Positions 1 to 9,446 of a stretch of 64,000 nt of DNA are shown here, one piece after another. The DNA lies in NCBI GenBank assembly GCA_964400355.1, contig CAYNTO010000002.1:124001-188000 (forward strand), given 5' to 3'. Source of the DNA: JACKAL01 sp964400355 (GTDB lineage Bacteria > Bdellovibrionota > Bdellovibrionia > Bdellovibrionales > JAGQZY01). Position numbers and translations under genes: made by a program. The stretch's first letter is position 1. Each line of letters begins with the position of its first letter. The notes under the pieces are model-generated. The model searched no databases, was not told where the DNA came from, and saw only the letters and a list, made by a program, of their open reading frames with translations.

Positions 1-1080
1 ATACATAAAAGCCTGGGGCAATGGCGCAAGTGGCACTTTGGATATGACAATCTTAATGATAACCATGACGGCAACGATAAAGGCGCCTTTGATGGCTTTG
101 ACCCACATTCGTTTGAGCTCACTGGAGCTATTACTGATATAGTGCTCACCGGTGCGGCCAGTGAGCAGTGTGACCTGATAGGCGAGGATTTCAATGTTAC
201 GGGTAAAGAAATCGCCAATTTTCACGCGCTGGTTGTGTTGAATGGCTATCTGTAGTGAGAGGTTGGTGAGGAGTTTCGTAAAGTCTGCGGGTTGGGTGGC
301 GGCAAGAATAGCGAGTAACTCTTTTAATCGTTTGAGCAAGTCTTCCATCAAAAAAATGCGGTAGGTAATGGCGAGGGACGTTCCTTCTTCTTCTCGTCGC
401 GATTGAATGTGGTGAAGAGCATCTTCGCACCCTTTGAGCGTTGGCAAGCAGCTGCTCAGCGCGCGATCTGTGTCGGCGGCAAAATTCCATCGGCCAATTT
501 CGATAAAGTGTTCCGCCAGGTCGGGTCGGAACAGCAGTTTTCTTGCGATCAACGTGTCGAGGCCAAGCCCCGCTACTCTCTGCGCCAGAATTTCGGCCGA
601 CCTTTGGGCGTGATTTAAAAAGAATGCCCCATACTCCATGTTCGTTTGGCCAAAAAACTGCACGAGTTTATACAACTGAGACGGTTTTAAGCGCGCAAGC
701 TTTTCGATATCAGCGTCACTAAACAATTGGCGCACGAGCCAAGTGACCTCGGTATGGTGTTGGAGAGGCGGTAAAAAGCGCTCTTCGAAACGCTTGAATG
801 TTTCTGAAAAAAGGCCCAAACCCTGGCTCAAGCCCACTTGAGTGAGGAACCAGGTGAAATTTGTCGCAGGGATCATTTTGGCGATCATTAACCGCACTTC
901 GGCGCGATTCACCTCTGAACTCCGCACTCGCTTTATAAAAGTATCTACCGGATCCTCAGTAAAATGGGACTTATCGATGATATCGATGAGCAAGTCGGCC
1001 ATGGGCTTAGCTTTGCGCACAAGAACTTCCAGTTCCAGATGAATCATTGCCTCAGCCGCGGCGGGGGATATTTCAGACAT
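1..1080 (-). CDS. Gcr/SpecificRecomb-family membrane protein (partial, N-terminal 360 residues)
   Basis: Open reading frame running off the left edge; the start ATG is at 1080-1078 and 360 codons are visible without a stop. The segment EYGAFFLNHAQRSAEILAQR and the later LLTGRTGEHYIS...RMWVKAIKGAFIVAVMVIIKI resemble the family annotated as gonococcal-type 'site-specific recombinase' (PF10136), whose members carry a GRTGEHYI motif just before the membrane segments. Despite the name, the family lacks a recognised recombinase active site and looks like a membrane protein, so a recombination role is doubtful. The visible part is the mainly helical soluble N-terminal domain plus the first membrane helix; the rest lies outside the window. 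It is divergent from kdsC, with 134 bp between the two starts. Confidence 0.7.
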   Translation of the reverse strand, partial: MSEISPAAAEAMIHLELEVLVRKAKPMADLLIDIIDKSHFTEDPVDTFIKRVRSSEVNRAEVRLMIAKMIPATNFTWFLTQVGLSQGLGLFSETFKRFEERFLPPLQHHTEVTWLVRQLFSDADIEKLARLKPSQLYKLVQFFGQTNMEYGAFFLNHAQRSAEILAQRVAGLGLDTLIARKLLFRPDLAEHFIEIGRWNFAADTDRALSSCLPTLKGCEDALHHIQSRREEEGTSLAITYRIFLMEDLLKRLKELLAILAATQPADFTKLLTNLSLQIAIQHNQRVKIGDFFTRNIEILAYQVTLLTGRTGEHYISNSSSELKRMWVKAIKGAFIVAVMVIIKIVISKVPLAPLPQAFMY

Positions 1081-1214
1081 ACTTTATGTATCGATTTTGA
1101 CGATAATAAGTCAAAGGGTAGCGCTTTGTAACATATGATTTAGCGACTGGGCCTCGTCTAATTATGAACTTTTGTTTTTGCCATTTTGCAGATTTGCCTG
1201 AACAATAAGAACCT

Positions 1215-1733
1215 ATGAAGCTTTCAAAAGAGAATCTTGCTCGCCTAAAAAAAATCAAGATGCTGGTTATGGATGTGGACGGGGTGATGACCGATGGTCG
1301 CATTATTTACACCTCCGAGGGTCAGTGGAGCCGTTTTTACAATGTTCGCGATGGAGCTGGAATCGTCCTTTTGATCAATGCCGGTTATAAAACTGGGATC
1401 ATTACGGGTGCCCAGTCGATTGATGTAGTGAAACGAGCTGAACACTTAAAGGTCCACCACGTTCACATGGGCAAAGTCGACAAAGGTCCAGCCTATGATG
1501 AAATTAAAAAATCGTCTGGTTATACTGATGAAGAAATCTGCTATATCGGTGACGACGTTTTCGATGTTCCCCTACTAAAGCAAGTGGGTTTTGCAGCTAC
1601 AGTGCCAGGAGCGCTGGACGTTGCAAAAGAAGTGAGTCACTATGTTACTACGCAGACCGAAGGAATGGGCGCGCTTAGAGAACTGTGCGATATGATCATG
1701 GCGCACGGTTTTTATTCTCACCAAGGAGATTGA
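1215..1733 (+). CDS. kdsC: 3-deoxy-D-manno-octulosonate 8-phosphate phosphatase KdsC
   Basis: A 172-residue HAD-superfamily phosphatase of the usual KdsC size. It removes phosphate from Kdo-8-phosphate to give Kdo for the LPS inner core, in the cytoplasm. HAD motif I is DVDGVMTDG (residues about 19-27), motif II lies in IITGAQS (about 60-66, where relatives usually read TGR-S) and motif III/IV is GDDVFDVPLL (about 111-120). The C-terminal tail EGMGALRELCDMIM matches the family's substrate-gating tail. Its TGA ends 2 bp before the next start, so it is probably co-transcribed with the gliding operon. Neighbours kdsD and lptC, common beside kdsC in proteobacteria, are not adjacent here. Confidence 0.9.
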   Translation: MKLSKENLARLKKIKMLVMDVDGVMTDGRIIYTSEGQWSRFYNVRDGAGIVLLINAGYKTGIITGAQSIDVVKRAEHLKVHHVHMGKVDKGPAYDEIKKSSGYTDEEICYIGDDVFDVPLLKQVGFAATVPGALDVAKEVSHYVTTQTEGMGALRELCDMIMAHGFYSHQGD

Positions 1734-1735
1734 CG

Positions 1736-2473
1736 GTGAAACAGATCATCTTTGTATTGGCATCAATGCTTTTCATTTGTAATTCGGCTTCGGCTGTAAC
1801 TATTGAATTTCCCGAAGAAGAGTTGGCAAAAGAGTCGGTGCTGCCTGTTTTTGAAGGTGGAACCACAGCGGTAAAATCTCGCCGAGTCAACACCAAGCAA
1901 AGATTTGAGGTCGGTCCTATGGGGGGCATGATTTTTAATGAGCCGTTTTTTAGCCCCCTCGCTTATGGGATTCATGCCGGCTATCATACCAATGAGTTTC
2001 ATAGTTTTGCGATCAACGCATTTATGAGAAACGATGAGATTTCCAGCGATGCTCGTCAGGCGGATAGCGATCTTCTCAGCCAATCAGGTCCAGCGGCGCG
2101 CATCAACTTTGAAGTCGTTCCTGTGCCCAAGTATGTAGTGACTTTCGATTATCAAATGACTCCTTATTACGGAAAGATCAGTTTATCCAAAGACACGGTA
2201 ATGAACCTAGCTCTCTATGTTTTTGGCGGTGCGGGTGCAACAGATTTGGGCGGCGAGGTGACTTGGCTTGCGAATTTAGGAGTGGGCTCGAATCTCTTCT
2301 TTACCCGCAATTTTGGCATTCGACTGGATATGAAGTTCCTTTTATATGAAGGATTGAACGTTACAAGTAACCCTGCAAGCTCATTAGCGACAGCGCCGCT
2401 TGAGCCGAGCACCTTCGATAAACAGTTCAACGTGAGCCCCAGCGTAATGCTCGGTGCTGTCTTCCTTCTCTAA
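1736..2473 (+). CDS. outer-membrane beta-barrel protein of the gliding cluster
   Basis: I place the start at GTG 1736, with an AAGGAG ribosome site 7 bases upstream, not at an in-frame ATG inside kdsC. The 245-residue product starts with a signal peptide ending ...SASA before VTIEFPEEE. The rest alternates polar and hydrophobic residues and ends in ...SPSVMLGAVFLL, a terminal strand with a final hydrophobic residue, as expected for a barrel inserted by Bam. It resembles the outer-membrane barrel family paired with gliding TPR/TonB proteins in Myxococcus and Bdellovibrio (GltA/GltB/GltH-like). The family is clear, but which Glt protein it corresponds to is not. Confidence 0.7.
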   Translation: MKQIIFVLASMLFICNSASAVTIEFPEEELAKESVLPVFEGGTTAVKSRRVNTKQRFEVGPMGGMIFNEPFFSPLAYGIHAGYHTNEFHSFAINAFMRNDEISSDARQADSDLLSQSGPAARINFEVVPVPKYVVTFDYQMTPYYGKISLSKDTVMNLALYVFGGAGATDLGGEVTWLANLGVGSNLFFTRNFGIRLDMKFLLYEGLNVTSNPASSLATAPLEPSTFDKQFNVSPSVMLGAVFLL

Positions 2474-2491
2474 AATCGCGGTTTTCTACCA

Positions 2492-2518
2492 GTCTTAGGG
2501 CTAGTTCAGCTCTAAGAC
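2492..2518 (+). other. intergenic hairpin between the two barrel genes
   Basis: GTCTTAG (2492-2498) pairs with CTAAGAC (2512-2518), and the inner GCT/AGC extends the stem to about 11 pairs with a 5-nt loop. No T-run follows, so it is not a classical intrinsic terminator. It could stabilise the upstream transcript end or partly reduce read-through within the operon. Confidence 0.5.
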
Positions 2519-2658
2519 AATTCGACTTCGACCTCACAACGTCTACGCCTCTTCAACATAAGACGATATCTTTGGGGTCTAGTTTCCTTCTTAAGTCTAC
2601 AGTTTCTCTGAATTATTTTTTATTCTGGTGTTTGTAAATAACAGATTAGGGATGCATC

Positions 2659-3504
2659 ATGACTAAACTGATTTTTCTCGCAATGAGCTTAATTCTCATC
2701 GCTCCTCCTTGTTACTCTCAAGAAGATTTGGAATCTATCGAAGGGCTCTTCGATGCGGATGAAAATCGTGCGGAGAAACGTTCCGAAGATGCGGCTAAGC
2801 AGGTCGAAGCGCCCGCCGAAAAAGCGCCGGAAATTAAGATCAACAAACTGGAAAACCTAAACCAGCTTAAGCCTTTCGAGGACGTAGCGGTTATTCAAAA
2901 ACGTTATCTTCCAAAGACCCAACGTTGGGAGGGCAATTTTAACGCCTCCGCCAACGTAAACGATTCGTTCTTCTCAGCATACGGATTGGGCGGCGGTCTC
3001 ACTTACAACTTCAACGAGAAGTGGTCCGTAGAGGGGATTCTTAAGTGGTTTAGCGTGAGCAACAGTAAGTCATCGAATCAACTCCTCGAGCGTGGCATTG
3101 TAACCAACGGGATGGTGGCTACTGAAATGTTCTATGGAGTAGACTTGCGCTGGACGCCGATTTACGGAAAGTTCTCCTACTTTGATAAAAAAATTATCCC
3201 TTTTGATCATTACTTCTCTATAGGTATTGGTCAGACACAACTTGAAACCGGATCAAGCACTAACAACTCCAATGTGCGTATCGAAGCTCTCGATGATCCT
3301 TTGACGTTAAGAATCAGCACAGGTGAAGTTTTTGCGCTAACCAAGTGGATGGCGTTTCGCTGGGACTTGAGCTGGCACTTTATGCAGCCCGAGGTCCGCA
3401 CAGTTACCAATGGTGTCGCTAGCGCCACTACGGATGACTTACAAAACAACCTCTTCATTAGTTTTGGATTGAGTTTCTTCTTTCCGGAGGCCAGATACAG
3501 ATGA
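2659..3504 (+). CDS. second outer-membrane beta-barrel protein of the gliding cluster
   Basis: 281 residues with a signal peptide (MTKLIFLAMSLILIAPPCYS, cut before QEDLES). A charged linker rich in E, K and A (about 25-70) leads into a beta-barrel region beginning GNFNASANVNDSFFSAYGLG and ending FISFGLSFFFPEARYR. The architecture (acidic linker plus C-terminal barrel) fits the OMP_myx_plus type barrel proteins seen in Bdellovibrionota and Myxococcota. Its stop overlaps the next start by 4 bp (ATGA), so translation of the two is coupled. The gene probably encodes an outer-membrane component of the gliding apparatus; that role comes from context only. Confidence 0.7.
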   Translation: MTKLIFLAMSLILIAPPCYSQEDLESIEGLFDADENRAEKRSEDAAKQVEAPAEKAPEIKINKLENLNQLKPFEDVAVIQKRYLPKTQRWEGNFNASANVNDSFFSAYGLGGGLTYNFNEKWSVEGILKWFSVSNSKSSNQLLERGIVTNGMVATEMFYGVDLRWTPIYGKFSYFDKKIIPFDHYFSIGIGQTQLETGSSTNNSNVRIEALDDPLTLRISTGEVFALTKWMAFRWDLSWHFMQPEVRTVTNGVASATTDDLQNNLFISFGLSFFFPEARYR

Positions 3505-5171
3505 TCAAAGTATTATTATCCCTCACATTTTTATTTTACACCGGAAATGCAGTGTCTCAGGATGTGGCGTCTTCAGGCGGTATGCTTTTGGCACAGAATT
3601 CAAAAAAACGTGTTAAAAAAACCACCACTAAGCGCAAGTCTACAAAAAGTACGCGCTCGACTAAGAAATCGAGTTCTGGTTCGTCTAGTTCAGCAGGAGC
3701 TTCCGGTGGAGGTACTGTGATTGGACAAATTAAAGCATTGGCTTCTAACGGACAGTTTGCAGAGGCTTCAAAGCTTTTGTTCTCGATCAGCCGTAACCCC
3801 AAAAACGCCTCAGAAGCCTCACAGCTTAAATACATGCTGGGTCTTATGTTGATGGAATTAAAACTTCATCAGGTGGCATCGTTTGTATTCTATGACGTCA
3901 TTGACGAGGAACTAAAGCGTCCCAGCAGTGGTGGCAAATATTTGCGCCAGGCACTTGGTAAACTTTCCTATCTGAGCAACGTTCTTGATTCCGATGTTCT
4001 CTTAAAATACGCCGTATCGCGAATTCGCATCGGTGAGTTTCCCGAGGAAAGTCGCGACCTGTTCTTTTATCGATATGGAGAACTCAAGCTTAAAGAGGGT
4101 GATCACAAAGAAGCTGCAAAGGCATTTTCTCGTGTGAATCCCGACAGCAACGTGTATCCGCAAGCTCTGTATAAGCAAGGATTAGCTTATGCCGAAGACA
4201 ACATGTTGGGTAAATCCGTTGCCGCTTACGAAGAACTTCTGAATTTATATCAAAGCCGTCCAGTGACAGATCCTAATCGCGTCAATGCGGCATTGGCTTT
4301 AGCGCGCGTGTACTATCAAGCTAAAAAATGGGACTCATCGGTAAATTATTATCGCTTGATCCCGCGTGATACGATTCAGTGGCACGATGCTCTTTTTGAA
4401 ATGAGCTGGGCGATGATGAGAACCGGTCAGTTTAGATCCGCTTCGAGCAACTTCCATACGCTTCACTCGCCATATTATGATGATGTTTATGCACCTGAAG
4501 GTCTTTTGTTACGTGCTATCATTTATCTTTATATTTGTCGCTATGACGAAATGGAGAAAGTACTGGATCTCTTCGATAAGATTTACAAGCCAGCGTCGAG
4601 CAATATACAAAAAATGCTCAGCCGCTCGGAAGATAGCCGCCTCTATTGGGATGAGATCCGTAAAACCATAGAAACCGATAAAAAGGGCAAGCAAAAATTT
4701 AAACGTTTGAATGATATGGTTTTGAACGCAGTTGTAAAGCAACCTCAGGTTAAGAGCAACATGCACTACTATATAATGTTGCAAGAGGAATCCAATGTTA
4801 TCGACAAACTACCAGCCGACTGGAGATCTTCGGCAATGGGTAAGTTTAGCCAAAGAATCTTGGATCGCCGTCGCGCAAGTACCCAAGATCTGGTTGGAAA
4901 GCTGGCTAAAAACCATTTATTAAAAATGAAGTCGGAGCTTCGCGATTTCTCAGAACAAGGAGATTTCCTCAAGTTCGAGATGATCAGCGGTAAAAAAGAA
5001 GCTCTCGGCAAAGAGATCGCGGGCAAGCGCGTACCACGTAAGCAAATTACGGACGATGCATCCCGTAACTTCTTTATCGCCAACGGATATCAGTATTGGA
5101 CGTTTCAGGGTGAGTATTGGTTGGATGAGTTAGGTAACTACCACTATGTGGGCGTACAGGCATGTGAGTAA
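3501..5171 (+). CDS. secreted TPR-repeat protein of the gliding cluster
   Basis: 556 residues. A signal peptide (MIKVLLSLTFLFYTGNAVSQ) is followed by a very basic, low-complexity Lys/Thr/Ser stretch (about 34-70, KKRVKKTTTKRKSTKSTRS and so on), then tetratricopeptide-like helical repeats (for example LFFYRYGELKLKEGDHKEAA and YPQALYKQGLAYAEDNMLGK). TPR arrays act as scaffolds, so it is likely a periplasmic adaptor between the outer-membrane barrels and the inner-membrane motor. The basic stretch could touch peptidoglycan or nucleic acid, but nothing in the sequence settles that. It overlaps the upstream gene by 4 bp and ends 3 bp before the next. Confidence 0.65.
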   Translation: MIKVLLSLTFLFYTGNAVSQDVASSGGMLLAQNSKKRVKKTTTKRKSTKSTRSTKKSSSGSSSSAGASGGGTVIGQIKALASNGQFAEASKLLFSISRNPKNASEASQLKYMLGLMLMELKLHQVASFVFYDVIDEELKRPSSGGKYLRQALGKLSYLSNVLDSDVLLKYAVSRIRIGEFPEESRDLFFYRYGELKLKEGDHKEAAKAFSRVNPDSNVYPQALYKQGLAYAEDNMLGKSVAAYEELLNLYQSRPVTDPNRVNAALALARVYYQAKKWDSSVNYYRLIPRDTIQWHDALFEMSWAMMRTGQFRSASSNFHTLHSPYYDDVYAPEGLLLRAIIYLYICRYDEMEKVLDLFDKIYKPASSNIQKMLSRSEDSRLYWDEIRKTIETDKKGKQKFKRLNDMVLNAVVKQPQVKSNMHYYIMLQEESNVIDKLPADWRSSAMGKFSQRILDRRRASTQDLVGKLAKNHLLKMKSELRDFSEQGDFLKFEMISGKKEALGKEIAGKRVPRKQITDDASRNFFIANGYQYWTFQGEYWLDELGNYHYVGVQACE

Positions 5172-5174
5172 ACT

Positions 5175-8100
5175 ATGAAAAAAATAATTTTAAGTGCAAC
5201 GGTTATTCTGTTTTCGACGTCTTTAACGTTTGCTCAGCAAAAAAAGGCGGAGCGTAAAAAGATGGCGGAATTAACGCTGCAAAAAATTTCTGCACAGCTA
5301 CCTCAAGCCAGAGGCGGTATTCAACAGCAAAAAGTGGTTCCGCGCGATATGGGGATTATTAAACCGCCCCGTTCGAGTCGCTTTTTTTACGCCGAGAACG
5401 AACTCAAAAAAGAGTACAATAAGCTGATCGATCAGGAGATCGAAAAACTCTACAAACTCTCACAAAAATACAAAACCAGTAAGAGCCGCGGCGAAATCTG
5501 GTTGCGACTAGCCGAGCGCTACGTTGAAAAGGGCAAAATCATCGAATTCTCTGCCCAAGATGAATACGATAAAAAAATTAAGCTTTGGGAACAAAAGAAG
5601 CTGAGTAAAAAACCGGTTCTACCGAAGAACCCGGGTAAAAAGTATTACTTGCGTGCCATTCAGGCCTACGAGTGGTTTGTGCGCGATTTCCCCAAAGATG
5701 CAAAAGTGCCCCAGGCTCTTTACTTTTTGGGATACAGCAATTTCGAAATCGGAAACGAAGCGCGTGGTGAGTCTTACTATAAAGAGCTCACTCAGCGATT
5801 CTCATCGAGCGTTTACGTGGATGAGTCTCACTTTGCTTTGGGCGAGTATTATTTCGAGAAAGAAAAGTGGAACGATGCTATCGAAGAGTATGGCCGTCTT
5901 ATCGCCAAAAAATCCGCTCGTTTGTACACGTTCTCATTGTATAAAACAGCTTGGGTTCAATACCGTCAGGGCAAATACAACTTGGCGGTGGATAACCTAG
6001 AGAAGGTGATCCGTCTGGGTGATAGCAATGTGGCCGCAGCGGAAGGTATTAAGGAAGTGAATACCATCCGTCTCAAAGAAGAAGCGATCAAAGACTACGT
6101 TGCCTTTTATGCGCAAACCGGCAAACACCAAGAAGCACAGGGCGATTTCTACAAAGCGACTAACAGTGAAAAGATCACCTTTGAGCTTCTCGAGGCTTTG
6201 GCCTATCGTTACAGCTACTCAGGAAACGTGACTGCTTCAGCATATCTGTTTAAAAAGCTCATCGCGCACAATCCAGAGGCCGAAAAAGCGGCCAAGTACC
6301 AATACCAGATCGTGCAAGATTACTTAAACATCAACAGCATCAAAAACTTTAAAGCCGAGCTTACGCTTTGGATTGAAAAATATGGTCCAAACAGCGAGTG
6401 GGCGAATGCCAACTCTGGAAAGCCAGAAACTGTTAAAGAGATGGCTCTGCTGCAAGAAACCACTTTGCGCAATCATACTCTGCGTCTCCATCAAACGGCT
6501 GTGAGCAACAAAACAGATTACTCGCGCCAAATTGCAGCGGATTCTTATAAGATGTACCTCCACTTTTTCGCAAGCTCACCGAAGCACGGCGAAATGCGTT
6601 TCTTTTATGCCGAACTTCTTTTTGATATGAAAGACTACGAAAAAGCAGCAGCTCAATACCAATGGGTGGCTCAGAACGACAAAGGCAGTCAGTACTACGA
6701 GAAAGCCGTCGTGAACAACGTTCTCGCTCTTGAAAAGGCAATGCCAAAGGATGCCGCTCTCGAAGCACAGCGCGAAAAAGCTAAAGACAAGCTCACTAAG
6801 CTTGATTATGCACCGGAAGTTAAAAAATTTGAGAGAGCATGTGTGATTTATCTGGAAGCTTTCCCCAAGGGTGACAAGGCCGACGAGATCCGCAAGCGTC
6901 TAGGTGCGCTCTACTATGTGCACAACGATTATGAGCCTGCACTAAAAGTTTATCGCGGTATTGTTAAAGACTTTCCGAATTCGAAGGACGCTCCGCTAGC
7001 GGCGGAATACATTATGGATATTCATAGTGTGCGTGGTGATTTGGACACTTACACGAAGGAAGGTGTGGAGCTTCTCAAAAATCCAACCATTTCCAAATCG
7101 AGTGTAGGGCGTGAGATCCGTGAAAAGCTCAATCAAGTTGTGCTCGTACGCGCGGACAAACTCTCGAAGTCGGGAAAATTCGGTGAAGCGGCGAAAGCGT
7201 TTGAGTCTTTTGCGATTGCTCATAAGGGTTCTAAAGAAGAGTTCTCAGCGATTTACAATGCGGCGGGGAACTACGAAAAAGCCGGCGATATTCCCAATGC
7301 CATGAAGAACTACGAAAAAGTACTCGGGTTTGGCAAAGGTAACGATGGCCTTAAGCAAGATGTGCGGAGCAGTATTGCTGAACTCTATAAAAAAATGGGG
7401 AATTTGGAAAAAGCCGCCAATTACTACGAGCAGTTTGCTCGCGGTGAAAAGGGCGTAAAAGCAAAGACCGCGCTGACCAATGCTTCCATTCTTTGGTATG
7501 CCATGGGTCGTGAGGCAGAAACCTTGCGCGCATTTGCAGCTTTAGACAAAATGTCGACGGCAAAGGAACAAACGGATCGCCATTTCTTAAAAGCCGAAAT
7601 GTACATACTTAAAAAGAACCACGGCAAAGCGATGTACCATTTTGACCAATTTTTAAAGTCCGGTGGTCGTGACACTGCGCAGGTGATTAAAGCCCACTAT
7701 ATGATCGGTGATATTTACGCCCAAAAGCGCCAAAACACCCAGGCCAAGCAGTGGTTCGAAAAAACTGTCGATTTTTACAACTCTCGCCGTAGCCAAAAGC
7801 AAGGTATCAAGTACGCAGCGCAAGCCAAGTTCTGGCTCGCCGAGCGCATCCTCGATGATATGAAGGCGCAGAAATACGGGAACTCCGAAAAGACCATGAT
7901 GATTGGTATGGGCAACATGGGCGCACTCCAAAAGAAACTTTTGGGTCAACTCGCAGATGTGATCAAGCTCGATTACGGCCCATCGATTGTTGCGGCACTT
8001 GCCGCGGAAGCGGCATCCTATGAGGTGTACAGCAACGCGTGGAAGAGCCTAACGCCTCCAAAAGAGTATTCCACTCCGGATGCGGCCAAGAAGTTTAAGG

Positions 8101-8306
8101 AAATGACCAACAAAGAAGCTGAGAGCTTTTTGGCCAAAGCGAAGGGTGCATACAAGGTTGCATTCGAAAAAGGTTTAGGACTCGAGGCTTACGGCGAACC
8201 TCTTTTGGAATCTGCTCGTGCTTACCATCGTTTGGCTCCTGAAGAATCTAAGAATGCCGGTGAAATTACAACCGTTGGCAATTTACTGGATAGGGTGAAT
8301 CTATGA
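5175..8306 (+). CDS. large periplasmic TPR protein, GltI/AgmK-like
   Basis: 1043 residues with signal peptide MKKIILSATVILFSTSLTFA followed by QQ. Many tetratricopeptide repeats run through the protein, for example YYLRAIQAYEWFVRDFPKDA, VPQALYFLGYSNFEIGNEAR, AKWFLAERILDD and SAIYNAAGNYEKAGDIPNAM. A very long secreted TPR protein in a gliding operon corresponds to the AgmK/GltI type of Myxococcus, which forms part of the periplasmic trunk of the focal-adhesion complex. The match is by architecture and gene order, not residue-level alignment. It overlaps the following lipoprotein gene by 4 bp. Confidence 0.7.
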   Translation: MKKIILSATVILFSTSLTFAQQKKAERKKMAELTLQKISAQLPQARGGIQQQKVVPRDMGIIKPPRSSRFFYAENELKKEYNKLIDQEIEKLYKLSQKYKTSKSRGEIWLRLAERYVEKGKIIEFSAQDEYDKKIKLWEQKKLSKKPVLPKNPGKKYYLRAIQAYEWFVRDFPKDAKVPQALYFLGYSNFEIGNEARGESYYKELTQRFSSSVYVDESHFALGEYYFEKEKWNDAIEEYGRLIAKKSARLYTFSLYKTAWVQYRQGKYNLAVDNLEKVIRLGDSNVAAAEGIKEVNTIRLKEEAIKDYVAFYAQTGKHQEAQGDFYKATNSEKITFELLEALAYRYSYSGNVTASAYLFKKLIAHNPEAEKAAKYQYQIVQDYLNINSIKNFKAELTLWIEKYGPNSEWANANSGKPETVKEMALLQETTLRNHTLRLHQTAVSNKTDYSRQIAADSYKMYLHFFASSPKHGEMRFFYAELLFDMKDYEKAAAQYQWVAQNDKGSQYYEKAVVNNVLALEKAMPKDAALEAQREKAKDKLTKLDYAPEVKKFERACVIYLEAFPKGDKADEIRKRLGALYYVHNDYEPALKVYRGIVKDFPNSKDAPLAAEYIMDIHSVRGDLDTYTKEGVELLKNPTISKSSVGREIREKLNQVVLVRADKLSKSGKFGEAAKAFESFAIAHKGSKEEFSAIYNAAGNYEKAGDIPNAMKNYEKVLGFGKGNDGLKQDVRSSIAELYKKMGNLEKAANYYEQFARGEKGVKAKTALTNASILWYAMGREAETLRAFAALDKMSTAKEQTDRHFLKAEMYILKKNHGKAMYHFDQFLKSGGRDTAQVIKAHYMIGDIYAQKRQNTQAKQWFEKTVDFYNSRRSQKQGIKYAAQAKFWLAERILDDMKAQKYGNSEKTMMIGMGNMGALQKKLLGQLADVIKLDYGPSIVAALAAEAASYEVYSNAWKSLTPPKEYSTPDAAKKFKEMTNKEAESFLAKAKGAYKVAFEKGLGLEAYGEPLLESARAYHRLAPEESKNAGEITTVGNLLDRVNL

Positions 8307-9145
8307 TGAAAAAGTTTTTAATCATCAGTGTGAGTTTGGCGTTCGTTTGGGGATGCTCCTCGACCGATGAAAAGAGCGAAAGCTCTGATTCGGGTTCGAA
8401 CACTATGGAGGTGGACGCCGCCCCTAAGGACAACACTAAATATGAGGCTTCTCCAAGTGCAGAGCCACCATCTAAAAAAACGTTGTCCGAGCTATCGAAA
8501 GCTTTCGATAATAAGCAGTATAAAGAGATGTTTGAGATCGCCGGTGGAATTTTAGCTAAAAGCCCCTACGATGCTCACGCATTGAATACCATTGCTCTCT
8601 ACCATACACAAAGAGGTGAGTGGGGTGCAGCACGGCTGTTGATCGAGCGCGCATTGGAGAAAAATAAAGATGTTGCAGGCCTTTACAACAACCTCGGTGT
8701 CATCGCGCTTCGCGAAGACAACTTGGAAGTGGCCTATGTAAACTTTAAGACGGCGTACGCCAAGGACTCGAGCAATCCTAATGTGAACAACAATTTGGGC
8801 AGCATTTATGTTAAGTATCTCGACTATGGTAGAGGAGCCAAGCTGGTGGAAACCGCTTACAGCTCACTCTCAGATAGCGCCAGTGTAACAAATAATCTCG
8901 CGATCATTAAAAGATCCCAAGGGCAGTATGAGGAAGCGGCTTCACTCTATAAGAAGAACGTAGACAAAGATCCTCGTAACGTCTCGACCTTATTAAATTA
9001 TGCTATTCTCCAAATCGAATATATGAAAAAATACGATGAAGGTGAGAAACTCTTAAATAAACTCGAGTTTTTGGAAAGTGGCGATCCGTACGTTCGTAAA
9101 AAAATTACGGATCTAAACATCAAAGTGCAGGCAGCAAGAAAATGA
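8303..9145 (+). CDS. gltE: TPR lipoprotein, GltE/AglT-like
   Basis: 280 residues. The N-terminus MMKKFLIISVSLAFVWGC is a lipoprotein signal with the modified Cys at residue 18; Trp at -2 is unusual for a lipobox. A Ser/Asp-rich linker follows, then TPR units (YDAHALNTIALYHTQRGEWG, VAGLYNNLGVIALREDNLE, NPNVNNNLGSIYVKYLDYG). Gliding clusters in Myxococcus contain such a TPR lipoprotein (AglT/GltE), needed for adventurous motility. ATG codons at 8303 and 8306 are both possible; the first gives the typical ATGA overlap with the previous stop. It overlaps the next gene by 4 bp. Confidence 0.7.
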   Translation: MMKKFLIISVSLAFVWGCSSTDEKSESSDSGSNTMEVDAAPKDNTKYEASPSAEPPSKKTLSELSKAFDNKQYKEMFEIAGGILAKSPYDAHALNTIALYHTQRGEWGAARLLIERALEKNKDVAGLYNNLGVIALREDNLEVAYVNFKTAYAKDSSNPNVNNNLGSIYVKYLDYGRGAKLVETAYSSLSDSASVTNNLAIIKRSQGQYEEAASLYKKNVDKDPRNVSTLLNYAILQIEYMKKYDEGEKLLNKLEFLESGDPYVRKKITDLNIKVQAARK

Positions 9146-9444
9146 TGAGTACTATAATTAAATTCCTTTCAGTAGTGGCCGCTGTAAGTGCATTTTGCAT
9201 TTGCACCTTCGCACAATCACCGACCGTACCGGCTCCCTCAAAAGGGCCTCAGCCGAAAAAGACGACGGTCAACTTTGAAGATCAGCTCATTGAGGGCCAA
9301 GCACAAAAGCCGGATCTCATGTATCTCTTACAGAAAAAGAAGTTTAACTACAAAAAACTGATTCGACTGAGAGAAAACTTTTTGCCTGAGTTGAGACAAA
9401 CTGGAAATGAAATCACTCCAGCAAGAAAGTCTAAGGAGAAATAG
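9142..9444 (+). CDS. small secreted protein of the gliding cluster, CglF-like
   Basis: 100 residues with a signal peptide (cleavage likely after ...ICTFA, before QSPTV), a Pro/Lys linker, and a conserved-looking C-terminal half: TTVNFEDQLIEGQAQKPDL then FNYKKLIRLRENFLPEL. The pattern 'V-F-D/E...EG...KPD...LIKLRENF.PE' is what I recall from the short CglF-type proteins next to GltE/GltG genes in Myxococcota. The assignment is from memory of the pattern and position only. It overlaps gltE by 4 bp and ends 2 bp before gltG, so it is a fixed part of the operon. Confidence 0.55.
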   Translation: MMSTIIKFLSVVAAVSAFCICTFAQSPTVPAPSKGPQPKKTTVNFEDQLIEGQAQKPDLMYLLQKKKFNYKKLIRLRENFLPELRQTGNEITPARKSKEK

Positions 9445-9446
9445 CC

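Noticed and set aside
1685..1735. ATG 1685 as start of the first barrel gene
   Set aside because: It lies inside kdsC, has no ribosome site, and puts 17 extra residues before a good signal peptide; GTG 1736 with AAGGAG fits better.
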